NCBI GenBank assembly: GCA_024500155.1
Contig: CM044877.1
Span: forward strand, 16,683,501 to 16,747,500
Origin: Chenopodium formosanum
Lineage: Eukaryota > Streptophyta > Magnoliopsida > Caryophyllales > Amaranthaceae
Direction: 5' to 3'
DNA length: 64,000 nucleotides
A model generated the notes under the pieces. That model was not told where the DNA came from. It saw only the letters and a list, made by a program, of their open reading frames with translations, and searched no databases. Made by a program: the position numbers and the translations under genes. How positions within the stretch are numbered: the first letter of the stretch is position 1; each line of letters begins with the position of its first letter. Below, piece by piece: positions 23,901 to 34,082 of this stretch.

Positions 23901-25264
23901 TGATCCCCTCTCTAAGAGGGAGGGGAGAGGAGTTAAATTTTTTCATCTTCTTGTTGAACTCCCGGTCCCCCGTCTGGACGAGGTAGAATCTTTGCTTCCA
24001 ATCGTGCCACTTGGACGGCTTGAGAAGAGTCACCATGAGTTCCAGCCGAGTGCTCAGAACAAACCACCCTTCTGAGTCTGCCTACATCTTCGTCATATTG
24101 TGCATGGCACAGAAGACGGGAAAGTTGGGGGGTGAAGCCCATCCGAAGACAGGTCACCATGTAACCAAAAATGTTGACCCAACTGTTCGGCGATAGCTGG
24201 ATCAAAGCTATCTAATATTCGTCCTGTAGCTCTTGGACGAATGGGTGAAGAGGAAAGTGAAGGCCAACCTCAAAGGCTGCCCTATATACATTGAAGCCCT
24301 GGCGGATCTTCTTAGGATCCTCCGAGGCAGCGACGGAGCCAGAGGTTTGAGGGGGAGTAATTGTATAACCTTTTCCCAGCATGAGGAATTCTTCCCATTC
24401 CTCGAACCTATTGTTGAGGTACGCCAAGGCGACGTCCCCGATCATGCAGCCGTAAGGGCTGCTGAAATCATTCTCTTCTTCTTTTGCCTTATTGGCAGCA
24501 TTTTCAGCCTGATGTTCAGCTGGCTGAGGTTCAGGGAACCTTGCTGAACCAAAGTCTTAAGAGAAGACCCTGTCCAGCTCGTCCGCCTCAGCGGAACTTC
24601 CTCCGACCGAGCCCTGCCTTGGCTCGGCCATCACTGGTTCTTCGGGCACCAAATGGGCCTTTCCCTTGTCTTTTGCCCCGGCCCCAAAACTATGACTTCC
24701 AGATGGAGGGGAGCGGAGGGAGTTAGTGGGTTCGGCAATTACTATGCCGATCCTAGGTCTGGGCGACCTAAGAGCTTGAGAGAAGGGGGGAGCAAGAGTT
24801 CGCCCGACCTCAGTAGAAGGGCTTGGCTGATTTTGGCATAGTGCTTGAGCAGCCACCGATGATTGCGACTGATTTTGGCCAAATTGAATACGGTGGTGGT
24901 GCAATGATTTCTCGGGCTGATCTTGTTCAGATCGACCTGCGATCGTCCTAGGAGAAAAAGGGGGCAAAGAAGTCAGTAACTCGTCCGCTCCATGGATCGA
25001 GTTAGAAAATAAAGCACGGTTTATACTCTGACCCCTCCAAGAAGTGGAGGTGCCTAATTGATTCTGGCGCTCTTCAAAAGAGGTGGTCACCTCGACCACT
25101 GAACACGCACTGCCGTCAATAGTAGTGGTGGTGTCTGTGTTTGTGTTTGAAGGGTTGGTCCCCACGTTCGAGTTGTTCGAATCATAGGAGGCCAGAGGTT
25201 GAACAAGAGTGCCGTCAGGATTACTGGCGGCATGGACATCGTATGTTTGCCTCGTACGCGCCAT
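17916..25264 (-). pseudogene. Antisense gene of the Tat element: gypsy-type transposon domain (Transposase_28-like) plus coiled coil
   Basis: Minus-strand coding pieces oppose the + strand pol. The likely start is MARTRQTYDVHAA at 25264; a polar Ser/Pro/Gln-rich segment follows to about 24557. The domain after a frame change (24480-23900) has GLHFPLHPFVQEL, LIQLSPNSWVNIFGY and WHDWKQRFYLV, the pattern of Pfam 'putative gypsy type transposon' PF04195. Further pieces are 23699-23511, 23275-23153 and, beyond the solo LTR, 19338-19060, 18940-18785 and 18690-18051. The last is a coiled coil rich in Leu/Glu/Lys. The stop at 18051 looks premature, since the frame continues into an Asp/Glu/Asn-rich tail ending at 17916. 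GT/AG boundaries suggest original introns. Antisense extra ORFs in this position are known in some Tat elements; function is unknown. Confidence 0.72.
19339..23148 (+). mobile_element. Solo LTR inside the antisense gene (3810 bp)
   Basis: Starts TGTAACACCCCG and ends CGGGGTGTTACA, flanked by CAACC at 19334-19338 and 23149-23153. No coding region and no second LTR, so a solo LTR. The termini are similar to those of the solo LTR at 8252-11117 (TGTAA...CCCC / GGGGTGTTACA), but the interiors are not obviously alike. Length and ends resemble Tekay/Del-type chromovirus LTRs (inference). It splits the antisense gene's coding sequence. Confidence 0.87.
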
Positions 25265-26260
25265 GTTTGGCTGCGGGGACACAGAAGAATAGGTAGGGGT
25301 GAATTGGTACGCACTAGAATGGACCCACTCCATAAAGACGAGGACTCGTCCCCGTCCACTCTAGATTCCTCGGTCCCAGGCGAACAGACGGCCTCATGAG
25401 GAGAAACGGACGAGGCCGAGTGTTAATTCAGGATGTTTGAAAAATAAAGCAAAAATTTGTAAAGAAAATTAAAGAAAAGGAGAGTATTCGATTCCCTTCG
25501 TCCGAGTGGAAAGTTGAAAGACTTGAAAGAATGCTTGGGAGGTCTTAGTTGAAGAAAGGCCGGAAAACGCAAGATCTTGGACGAAAAACTCGAATGTGCG
25601 GCGGAGCTCTCGAAGAATCCAGGAAGAAGTAACTTTCTCTCTCTAGAAGCTCTGACTTCTCTCTAGAAAGAAAGGAAATCCAAAGTAAAAAATGAAGGTC
25701 AAACCCTTGCTATTTATAGGCAAAATTTAGAGGGGTAAAATGGTAAAAATCGGTTCCATCCCAAAGAATGCCTAAGGGTTAAAATTCAAAGAATTTAACC
25801 TAGAAGTCTAACGGTTAACTCTTCCATTTGACGAAATTCGTGTAAAAACCTTCCCATTTATGACGGAATATGAACGGGCGTCATAAACACTTGTAACTTT
25901 ATGCATGAATCTCGGAAGTTGAACCGTTTCCTTGAAAAGGGCTATTAAGAGTAATGTCAGAAAAGTCTCGTCGGCCGCTGATGATCGACCGACCATTTGG
26001 CGTTGCTCCTTATAATCCCCGAAACAAGGCCACCTAGGCATGTGGCCCAATTCAAGGCCGCTCGGCCCACTCAGCACGGACAATTCAGCCAAGCTTGTAA
26101 AAGAGCTTAGGTCATTCAGACCGGGATTTCAGCCCAATATCGCGGACGGACGCTCTTGTCCGACTCCATCTTACAGATTTAAGATGCTCCAAACTTGCCC
26201 AAGGCACTCGAACGAGAGGAAGTCAGAGGAGGCGGCCCAGTTGGAACGAGCCACCCCCAC
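25265..26260 (-). promoter_or_regulatory. Leader and probable promoter of the antisense gene
   Basis: On the minus strand a TATAAATA box lies at 25711-25718, about 450 bases upstream of the ATG at 25264. The stretch between contains CT-rich phrases (around 25620-25670) typical of plant 5' leaders. An in-frame upstream ATG exists at 25333. From 25,900 to 26,260 no frame is convincing and the sequence approaches the polypurine tract of the Tat element. Confidence 0.5.
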
Positions 26261-26271
26261 TGAGGGGCAAA
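26261..26271 (+). promoter_or_regulatory. Polypurine tract of the Tat element
   Basis: TGAGGGGCAAA immediately precedes TGTTTAGGGT, the LTR start form seen in many plant Tat elements. Confidence 0.75.
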
Positions 26272-26930
26272 TGTTTAGGGTAAAATTACCCCAAATACAT
26301 GGTCCAATCCAATGATGACACGTGGCCCAATAAGTGGGCGACATGTGTCATCACAGGAAAATGACATGTATAATGAGCAAGAAGAGCACTTGAAATCTGC
26401 TATGTCATAAAGTCCCATTACATAAGGAGGCCCAAAAGTAGCTATAAAGCCGCAAAACAACGCCCTAGGGGACACATGTCCAACGCCTATTGCGCAGCCA
26501 ATCAATGAACCTAAATTCTAGGTCACTTACCGTAAAGGACACAAATCCCCACCCCTATAAATACCTCAATAATTGCTGATGGGAGGGGTGGATTATGACA
26601 TAACATTTAATAGAGCAACAATAGCTCCAACTTCTCTCTACTTTCTCTCTCTACATTAATTTCGTTTCCGGTCACTAACTTGATCGTCGAAGGCGAATCT
26701 CCAAGAACCGGAGATTCGTGTTTTGCAGGTGTTCGCGTCCCGTTGCCAGATCAGAGCGTGACCAGTATCCCAAGGGAGTTCCAAAAATCACCCGAAACAA
26801 AATTCACGCTTCAAAGGTACGATTATGTGTTTTGTGTGTTATGCATGCGATCTTGGTTTAAGTGCATATGAATATGATTCATGAATTTCCGCTTATATAT
26901 AAAGTCTTACAGTTAGAACTTCCTTTCCGA
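26272..26930 (+). repeat. 3' LTR of the Tat element (right end approximate)
   Basis: Begins TGTTTAGGGTAAAA after the polypurine tract. A TATAAATA box at 26556-26563 is followed by a CT-rich leader ('CTCTCTACTTTCTCTCTC', about 26630-26650). Because the 5' LTR is left of the window, the exact right boundary and the target duplication cannot be fixed; it lies between about 26,800 and 26,985. Confidence 0.7.
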
Positions 26931-26984
26931 TTCCAAGAGATTCTGAGATCGATTCTCACCCTCGTCCTTTATGGTCTCTAGCTC

Positions 26985-28911
26985 AGCGGTCTCTTTGGCA
27001 AAGAGACTGCTTTATAAAGGCGGTCTTAAAATTGAGAAAATTGAGACCGCTTATCTAAGATAGGCAGTCTCTTTTTTCTGAAAAAAAAAAAAGACCGCCT
27101 ATTAAAGATAGGCAGTCTCTTTTTTAAGAAAACTGAGACCGCCTATTTAATATAGGCAGTCTCTTTTTTGTGAAAGCTGATAACTTAACAGGTCTCTTAT
27201 GTCGCATTTAAAATAAAAAAAAAAAATAGCATATTTAATTTGATTTATGCGATATTTAAATCAATAACACTAAAAGAGAATAACAATGCCACATTAATGT
27301 TTAACTATGATACAAAGAAATTTAACAAACTTTAATTAAATTCCAATAAAATTATAATAAGAAGTACATCAAATCTTGTAATCTATATGTAAAATTATGT
27401 CAAACATGTCTCTTAAGTACTCCAATTTCTTCCTCTCTCCTTTGTTTCAAGATCTTTTGTGAAAACTAGCATATCTATCAAAGATAAAAGCACACAATAA
27501 GCAATCATAATAATTGAGAATAACCACAAAATTAAACATTCATTTAGAAAACTTAACTGAAAAAAAATAAACTAATAATATAAAAAGATAAACTCATTGA
27601 TAAAAAAACAAAAAACAAAAAAAAAAAAACCTCCCCTGCCATTGAACAACCCCCCTCCCCTAATCCCCCTGCCATCAGCCCCGCCGGCGACCCCGCTCGA
27701 TCTAACCCCAGCAGTTCAAACCCATATCTCTTCAATTTCAATCTTCATCTTCTTCCCTCAAGACAACAGTTCAAACAGAAATTTATTTACTTGTTCACCA
27801 TATCACATCAACTTAGAAATTAACAAGCCTAACATTCACTGAAATCCACAAAATCAATAAGTCGAAAATAAACACAAACAAAACAATCCAAAAATCGAAA
27901 AAAAAATTGATCAAACATTCAAATCCTCAGATCCGGCGATAAAAATTCAATTTTCATACTCCATTCTAACATATAACAACCAAAACCATACAACACATCA
28001 TCAACCCAGACTCAATAATCAAATCAAAATTCTACCAATGAAATTCCAAGTTAAAATTCTTAGTAATCAAATCATAACAAATAGTTCAATATTCAATCGA
28101 CCTTAGAAGAACCCTAAATCAAACAAAATCATCGATTTAACACTAGATTGTAAAATTGGAATTCGACGATTAAAAAACCAAAACGAAAAAATAGAAATAA
28201 AATTTAAAAAATCAAACCTTAGAAGCTGCTTCAATGGAGGAGAGAAAGCTGAAAAGTCGCTTCAATGGAGAATTTCAGAGCATACTTTACAAATTAAGAG
28301 AAAACGTACGTTTTTTCCCCTGTATTTTCTGTGTATTGCCTTAATCGCACTTTTGAGATCTTGAATTCGACGATCTGGGAAAGTTGAAGGTGAAGGAAAT
28401 CCGTTTAAAGGAAAGGGACGGAGGAGAGAGAAGGAGAGGAAAAGGAAGATGAAGGAGATGGAGATTGAAAGCTGGAGGCGGAATTAGCATAGTGAAGTGT
28501 TAGGGTTCCATTTATTTAATTATTTTTGAGTAAGGGAGAGTGGGAGACCGGTTAATTCACATACTGGTCTCTCCGGTTTTTAATTTCAAAAAAAAAAAAA
28601 AAAAAAAAAAAAAACCCTAAGAGAGACCGGTTATGCTGCATAGAGGTCTCTCACTTTTCAATTTTAAAATAAAAATAGTTATGAGAGACCGGTTAAGTTA
28701 CATATGGGTCTCACCCTTGTTATATTTAAAATAAAAAAAATTATGAGAGACATGTTATCTACAATAAATGGTCTCCGTTAAATTTTTATCTCATAACACA
28801 ATATCAAAGAGACCGGTTATTTGTAACATTGGGTCTCTTAAAACAAAGAGACCGGTTATTTGATTAACGAGTCTCTTATTTCGGGTCTCTTTGATCATTT
28901 TTGTAGTAGTG
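26985..28911. mobile_element. CACTA-type DNA transposon, left terminus missing
   Basis: The right end at 28911 reads, on the reverse strand, CACTACTACAAAAATGATC, a CACTA terminal inverted repeat. Many short inverted subterminal motifs support this: GAGACCGCCTAT...AGGCAGTCTC at about 27047-27167 on the left and GAGACCGGTTA...GGTCTCT at about 28540-28890 on the right. The centre has no transposase frame; 27600-27720 is C-rich. No CACTA terminus is visible on the left, where the Tat LTR abuts. The element is therefore truncated, or split by the Tat insertion. Confidence 0.75.
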
Positions 28912-29585
28912 ATCTTTGAACACAGAAAATAAAAAAAATAAAAAAAAAAAAAAAAAAACTATTAGGGCGTTTGATTCGGAAAATGAAAACAAACTAGAAA
29001 GGAAACATATAAAATGGGGGAAAGAAATCACTTACCTATTACCTTTTCATTTGTTTGGTTTAACCATAAAAAGGGTATTTGTTTACAGGAAGGTAAGGGT
29101 ATTTGTTACCCCAAGTTTTTAAGAGGTAACATATGTGGGGTAATGATTACCCTTAGCTAATGATAATTGTTATCATACCTGCAAACCAAACATACGATAA
29201 CGATATCGATTCAATCGAATCTGTTTCCCATTCAAATAATACACAAACCAAACTCCTCCTATATGTATAAATTATTTTATCAAATTGAACTTATTAATCA
29301 TATAAAACAGGAGTGAAAGTGTTTAAAAAATAAAGAGACTACAATTGATAGAGATGAGTCATGACTCGTGAGAGAGTATTGACATTTGTGCACCATGGAG
29401 AAAAAGAAGATGAGTCATCAAATAACTTGAGTCTTCTATTATAATTACGTCTTTCTGCGTCTTCCTTAATTATGTTTTTTTCTGCCCAAAAACAAGTCGG
29501 ATTTTCTTCAATTTTCACATGTTTCTTCTTCCAAGCGGTAAGTATCGATCGAGTACCGCATTCAATTCTACTGTATTATGATTCT

Positions 29586-29619
<34 letters not shown>

Positions 29620-31145
29620 CTTTTTTAAAATTTGAAGGCAATTGATTGAACGAGTTTGTCTTTCAGTTTTTAATGGTCAAATTTACTATTCAGTAGTTTT
29701 GATATCGATTTGTGAAAAATTAAGAGTTAATTACAAGATTAAACCTGCATATAAATGGAGTAATTGGGATAAAACAAGTATCCGTTTGTGTATAATCAGG
29801 TTTTAATGTTATATACTTGTATGGTTTTTTTTGGTGTAATATTTATATGCATGTTACTCGTACTCTTTTAGCTTGGAGTACGTGATTTTCAAGGTTAGGG
29901 ATATACCTAGAAAGTGTTGTTGAATTGCCTATTGGAATGAAACCTCGCACTGGTCAATCTGGTCAAAATTAGCGAACAAGCCCTCTTGACTTGAGAGTTT
30001 GGTAACCCCGCTACCAAAGTGCCCCAACTACCATGACATGTGCGAGTTTGTAAGATATAATCCTTACCATTAGACTAATAGTTACTTATGTGGTGTTGTC
30101 TACGCAAACAATTGTTCCAACACCCAAACCCCGCTTGAGATAGTCAAAATGGATCTTGTTTCCAATAAAACCTTCTCGTATCTCTTGTGCACAAAATTTT
30201 ACGCGGGTAATCGTGGTGAAATTATTGAAACAAGAGAAATCAAAACATTACATTATTATACAAGTACTCTCCCGTCTCTAAATTACATTCCTACTTCTCT
30301 CTATTATGTGAAGAATAAATGTTAGAAGTAGTCGTAAATTAGTGGACTCAATTCAAGACTGAAATTAGTGTCAACTATTTTTTTTATATTGTTTTCCTGT
30401 CCTCTAATTGCCACTCATTTATCCCTAATTAATTATTGTTATATACCTACCAAAAAAGGTTGTAGAACTCCTTTGGTCCAGGAATTCCCATATATTAGAT
30501 GGTCGTGCATATTAATTTGTTTTCCTATGATTTGAAGGTTGGGCCTAGCACCAAAGATACATTGTACCGATTGTAAATACATGTATGCTCACGAACAATC
30601 GTTTACACTATTATGTGAAAGCTAGGTATGCCAACATATCAAAAATGGTCGATAATTATTGCTTCCTCCGTTTTTTTAATGGTCATTTACTCAAAAAAGG
30701 AAGTTTCAATTTAGATGCATCACCGGTTAAAAACGCCTGACTTGTTCCATTCATTTTCGTAGCTCGTTCATTCTTGTCACTTGTAACTGTTCTTTGAATG
30801 TTCGAGTTTTTTTGCTATTCGTAATTACTTTGGTATTAGGTTGAATGATTTGGTAATTATATATGAGATGGATTATATGTTACGGAGTATAATTTGAAAT
30901 GAATTGAAGCTATAATAATTTATACAGTCTAATTCTATAACCATTGTATGTAGACAACAACTTGTGTTATTGGGAAACTTGTTACATTTGCTATGAATGA
31001 ATGCATCATCTAGTGTAATTAGATTATTCCAAGATACAAACATTGTATGTTGAACTTGATACATGTACTAATGAATGAAAAAAAGCTAAGGCTTGTTCAA
31101 TGACGAGCTATCATCGCCGATCTATAATGTCATGTCAATTAAATC
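28912..31145. other. Intergenic region
   Basis: No convincing gene. 28,960-29,200 resembles a small MITE (GTTTGATT-like left, AACCAAACAT right; low confidence). A T-homopolymer of about 34 bases lies near 29585-29619. The rest is AT-rich single-copy-looking sequence. Confidence 0.4.
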
Positions 31146-31934
31146 TTATGCATCCGAATCCGAGTACTGTTGTACATTGTGATGAGGTGCAGCATTCATA
31201 TGATGGAGCTGATGACCAGCAAAAGAATATCCACTGGGGTAACCTATCCCCGTGGATACCGGTGGAGGAACGGGGCGGTTGTTGATGGCAGATCGTTCGA
31301 GGGTTTGCACTTGACTCTTCAAGAATTTGACATAGTGAATTGCTTCGTCTAACATCGAAGCAGTGTCCATTTTTGTACCACCAGGGACGAGTCTCTGCAG
31401 GATCCTTATCCTCTCGCTGATCCTCTCCCTCCTATGCCGAGCAGCTATACTCTGAGGGTCTTTCGATATCCTAACGTTCCGCCTTTTCGGGGGCTTCACT
31501 GCTTCAGGGTCGATGTAGATCGGTTGCATAGCTGCTATCCTGAATATCATCTCTCGCATTGCAGCCATTGATGTTTGCTTCTGAGATGGCGACGATGATG
31601 TTCCGTTGTTCTCATTGCTGTCGTTGCTATAAGAAGGGAACAAACTCGGTAACAAAGAATTGTTATTATTATTGTTGTTGTTGTTGTTGGAGAAAGATAT
31701 AGTTGTTTGTGGATCAGTTACGAAAGCTGGTGAATTAAAATGCTGAGGCAAGCTCCCACCCCCATTAAACGACATCATTGGAGTGTTGTCGTCGTAGGGG
31801 AGACTGCCGCCTCCTTCGTTCCCGGATGTTGCGCCGGGTTTATCCATGTGCATCGTCATAAGCATCATCTCAATTTGGTCATCTGGGGTGGACTTAAATA
31901 GGTCAATGTCCATCTCTATAATATTAGCCCCCAA
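31146..31934 (-). CDS. HEC: HECATE-like bHLH transcription factor (262 aa, intronless)
   Basis: One uninterrupted frame. Residues 1-30 are Met/Asp rich. An Asn run of ten occupies 83-92 and a Ser-rich linker 106-122. The diagnostic block spans about 123-212: AAMREMIFRIAAMQPI, then IDPEAVKPPKRRNVRISKDP and the bHLH with AARHRRERISER and VPGGTKMDTASMLDEAIHYV. This is near-identical to Arabidopsis HEC1/HEC2/HEC3 (bHLH subgroup VIIIb), nuclear regulators of carpel, transmitting-tract and meristem development. The position usually holding the E-box glutamate is Ala, as in that subgroup. HEC genes are intronless, matching this frame. The true start may be Met8, since the first seven residues are less family-like. 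The His-rich C-terminus is variable. Which HEC paralogue it is cannot be settled. Confidence 0.93.
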   Translation of the reverse strand: MGANIIEMDIDLFKSTPDDQIEMMLMTMHMDKPGATSGNEGGGSLPYDDNTPMMSFNGGGSLPQHFNSPAFVTDPQTTISFSNNNNNNNNNNSLLPSLFPSYSNDSNENNGTSSSPSQKQTSMAAMREMIFRIAAMQPIYIDPEAVKPPKRRNVRISKDPQSIAARHRRERISERIRILQRLVPGGTKMDTASMLDEAIHYVKFLKSQVQTLERSAINNRPVPPPVSTGIGYPSGYSFAGHQLHHMNAAPHHNVQQYSDSDA

Positions 31935-32200
31935 AATAACTTTTATAGTATAAAGGGTAAGTGTACGCTCGCTCTCTAGGGAATTGAGCTAGTAAAATTT
32001 AACTTGGCGAATGGCGAAAGCCGAAGCGAAAGCAGGGAATGGGGAAGGCAAAGTGAAGAGAGTGTAGACTGAGAGTTTGTATCAGAATTTTCAGTGAAGA
32101 AAGGAAGATAAGAGTGATATATAAAAAAAAATATCACACTGATTTTTTAGAACAGTATTCACTTAATAAGGAAATGGTATATATAAAGAAACCATTATAA
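31935..32200 (-). promoter_or_regulatory. Probable promoter and leader of the HECATE-like gene
   Basis: On the minus strand TATATA-type boxes lie at about 32115-32125 and 32170-32185, giving a 5' leader of roughly 150-220 bases to the ATG at 31934. The leader has CT-rich runs such as CACTCTTATCTTCC. No other element is assigned. Confidence 0.4.
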
Positions 32201-32868
32201 ATTAAAATGTTACAAGTTGTAAATATTTTATAATATCTCTTGTTTTAAAAAAATAATTTTTTAATATATCTTGAAAATAATTGAATTATTTTTAATTAAA
32301 TGCTCCCTCAGAAAAAAGCATTCACTTTTACATTATCACAAAGTTGTTGAGTGTGGAATTAATTTGTTTGTTTTTTTATATTAAATAATTAAATTAAAGA
32401 TTTTATCTTATCTTGCTAGAATATATAATAGAGGTGGAATATTAATTTTTTTGATAAATTGAACTTGGAAAATAATATGATGGTGGTTAGCCTGCAAACT
32501 TGCTACCATAAGGGGAGTCAAGTGGAAATTTGGTGTGCTTAGTTTATAGCAAGAAGTTTACATAAAATTAAAAGTTGTGGGCCATAGAAAATCTAATCTC
32601 ATATCCTAAAATATTTTTTACTCAAATAAATGTCACATAGTTTCTCATTTTAATAAATGTTACACTTTGATTGTCCACCAAGTTTTAAGTTAGCAATGAG
32701 TTAGTCAGATGAAGTAAAATTTAATTTAATGTACGAGATTTAATTTGTTAAAGAAATTAAAAAAAAAAATATTTAAAAATGTATGTTAATAGTTTATAAA
32801 AGAGGGAGTTTATTATAATAATAAAAAAAAAAAGTTTATAAACTAGAATTGGGAATCATGTAAACAGA

Positions 32869-32920
<52 letters not shown>

Positions 32921-33700
32921 GAGAGGGAGAGATAACTCAAGTGGTCAAGAGATCTTGAGATCAATTCTCATCACCTGCCTTTACAGCTCTCTAAACATTA
33001 AAAGAAAAAAATAATAATAAAACAAACAAAAAGAGCACGTCCTAAAATGTAAATAAGACGTTTAATTAAAATTAAAAACGGCCGATTTAAAAAAGTGGAG
33101 CGAGGCGGTATAAATTAAAGGATGTGTGCATAAACTAATGTTTTAAATCAGTTATACCACGAGTTCATGTCTGCACTGGGTAGCTCATGATCGAGAGTGA
33201 TGGGCTTGTAAGAAATTAGTGTGCTCAAATTTCAGAACAACTATCTGCTGCAGTAACATTTATTCTCATCATTGTTTGGAATCAAGCTACTTTTATTTGG
33301 GTATGTATGATTTTTTAATGTAGTTTTATTTAGGAATACCATTCTATGAGTTGGAGTTTATCTGATGCTACTGTCTTCAGCTATATATTTTGACAGCTAT
33401 GATGAGCTATACATAGTACATACTATTTGTGCAATTGTGCATGCTACAGATAGTATAACGAAAAACAGTAGTTTAGTCTGTTATAGTCTTGATGATGGTA
33501 GAGAAGACTTGGAATCGAATCTTGTTTATATTATCAACCCGAAGGTTAGTGGCTACTAGTGGGAAATATACGAGTTATAGTATATACAAGTGTTATCTGT
33601 AAAGGACAGCTATGGTGAACTACGAGTTGTGCATCCATTGATGTCATCTTTAGTAGGGCATGAACAGTTATTCTAGTTTTATTTTCAACATAATTAGTAG
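32201..33700. other. AT-rich intergenic stretch with (AAT)n and a SINE-like segment
   Basis: An (AAT)n microsatellite runs from about 32869 to 32920. Next to it, 32,921-32,995 contains TAACTCAAGTGG and GAGATCAATTCTCA, reminiscent of tRNA A and B boxes, and shares about 50 bases with 26,937-26,985. It may be a fragment of a tRNA-derived SINE. No gene is seen. Confidence 0.35.
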
Positions 33701-33707
33701 GTTGAAT

Positions 33708-33988
33708 ATTGATAGAGTATAAAACATAATTCTCGGTCTCAACCATTAACTTGAACCCAAGGATGGCAAATAACTTGATGAGCTGTCGACTGCTTCTTGG
33801 GGTCCCTTACAAGCATTTTTTCATCAGGTCCTTAGCGCTGTCGGAGATACTAGGCCATGGTTCAGAAATAAAATCAAGATCACCTTTCATAACTTGCTCA
33901 AATATTACTTGCTCCGTTTTATCTCGATTAACTCAACCAAAATCTTAAGTTGATGGTTAAGGTCGAGGATTATGTTTTATACTCTATC
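33708..33988. repeat. Inverted LTR-like arms enclosing a CDPK exon fragment
   Basis: The left arm (33708-33755) starts TTGATAGAGTATAAAACATAA. The right arm (33922-33988) reads the same on the opposite strand, with about 85% match by eye. A third copy of the motif is at 42917-42985. The motif, with AACCAT...CTTAAG...TTGGTTGAGTT, looks like the end of a copia-type LTR common in plants (inference). Confidence 0.6.
33751..33915 (-). pseudogene. Calcium-dependent protein kinase exon fragment
   Basis: The minus strand encodes EQVIFEQVMKGDLDFISEPW, then PSISDSAKDLMKK, and after a one-base loss in an A run (near 33816-33822) RDPKKQSTAHQVICHPWVQ. This is kinase subdomains X-XI of a plant CDPK. The piece is about the size of one CDPK exon and both limits coincide with places where CDPK exons commonly end (family knowledge). 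No other kinase part is nearby, so it is a captured or decayed fragment, not a gene. Confidence 0.72.
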
Positions 33989-34014
33989 AAATATATAACT
34001 GCAGTGTCTAACAG

Positions 34015-34082
34015 AAAATTGTGAAGAGTGAGTTATAGAGGTTCTAAGAAAATTGTGAAGAGTGAGTTATAGAGGTTCTAAG
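34015..34082. repeat. 34-bp direct tandem duplication
   Basis: Two perfect adjacent copies of a unit starting AAAATTGTGAAGAGTG and ending GGTTCTAAG. Confidence 0.85.
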
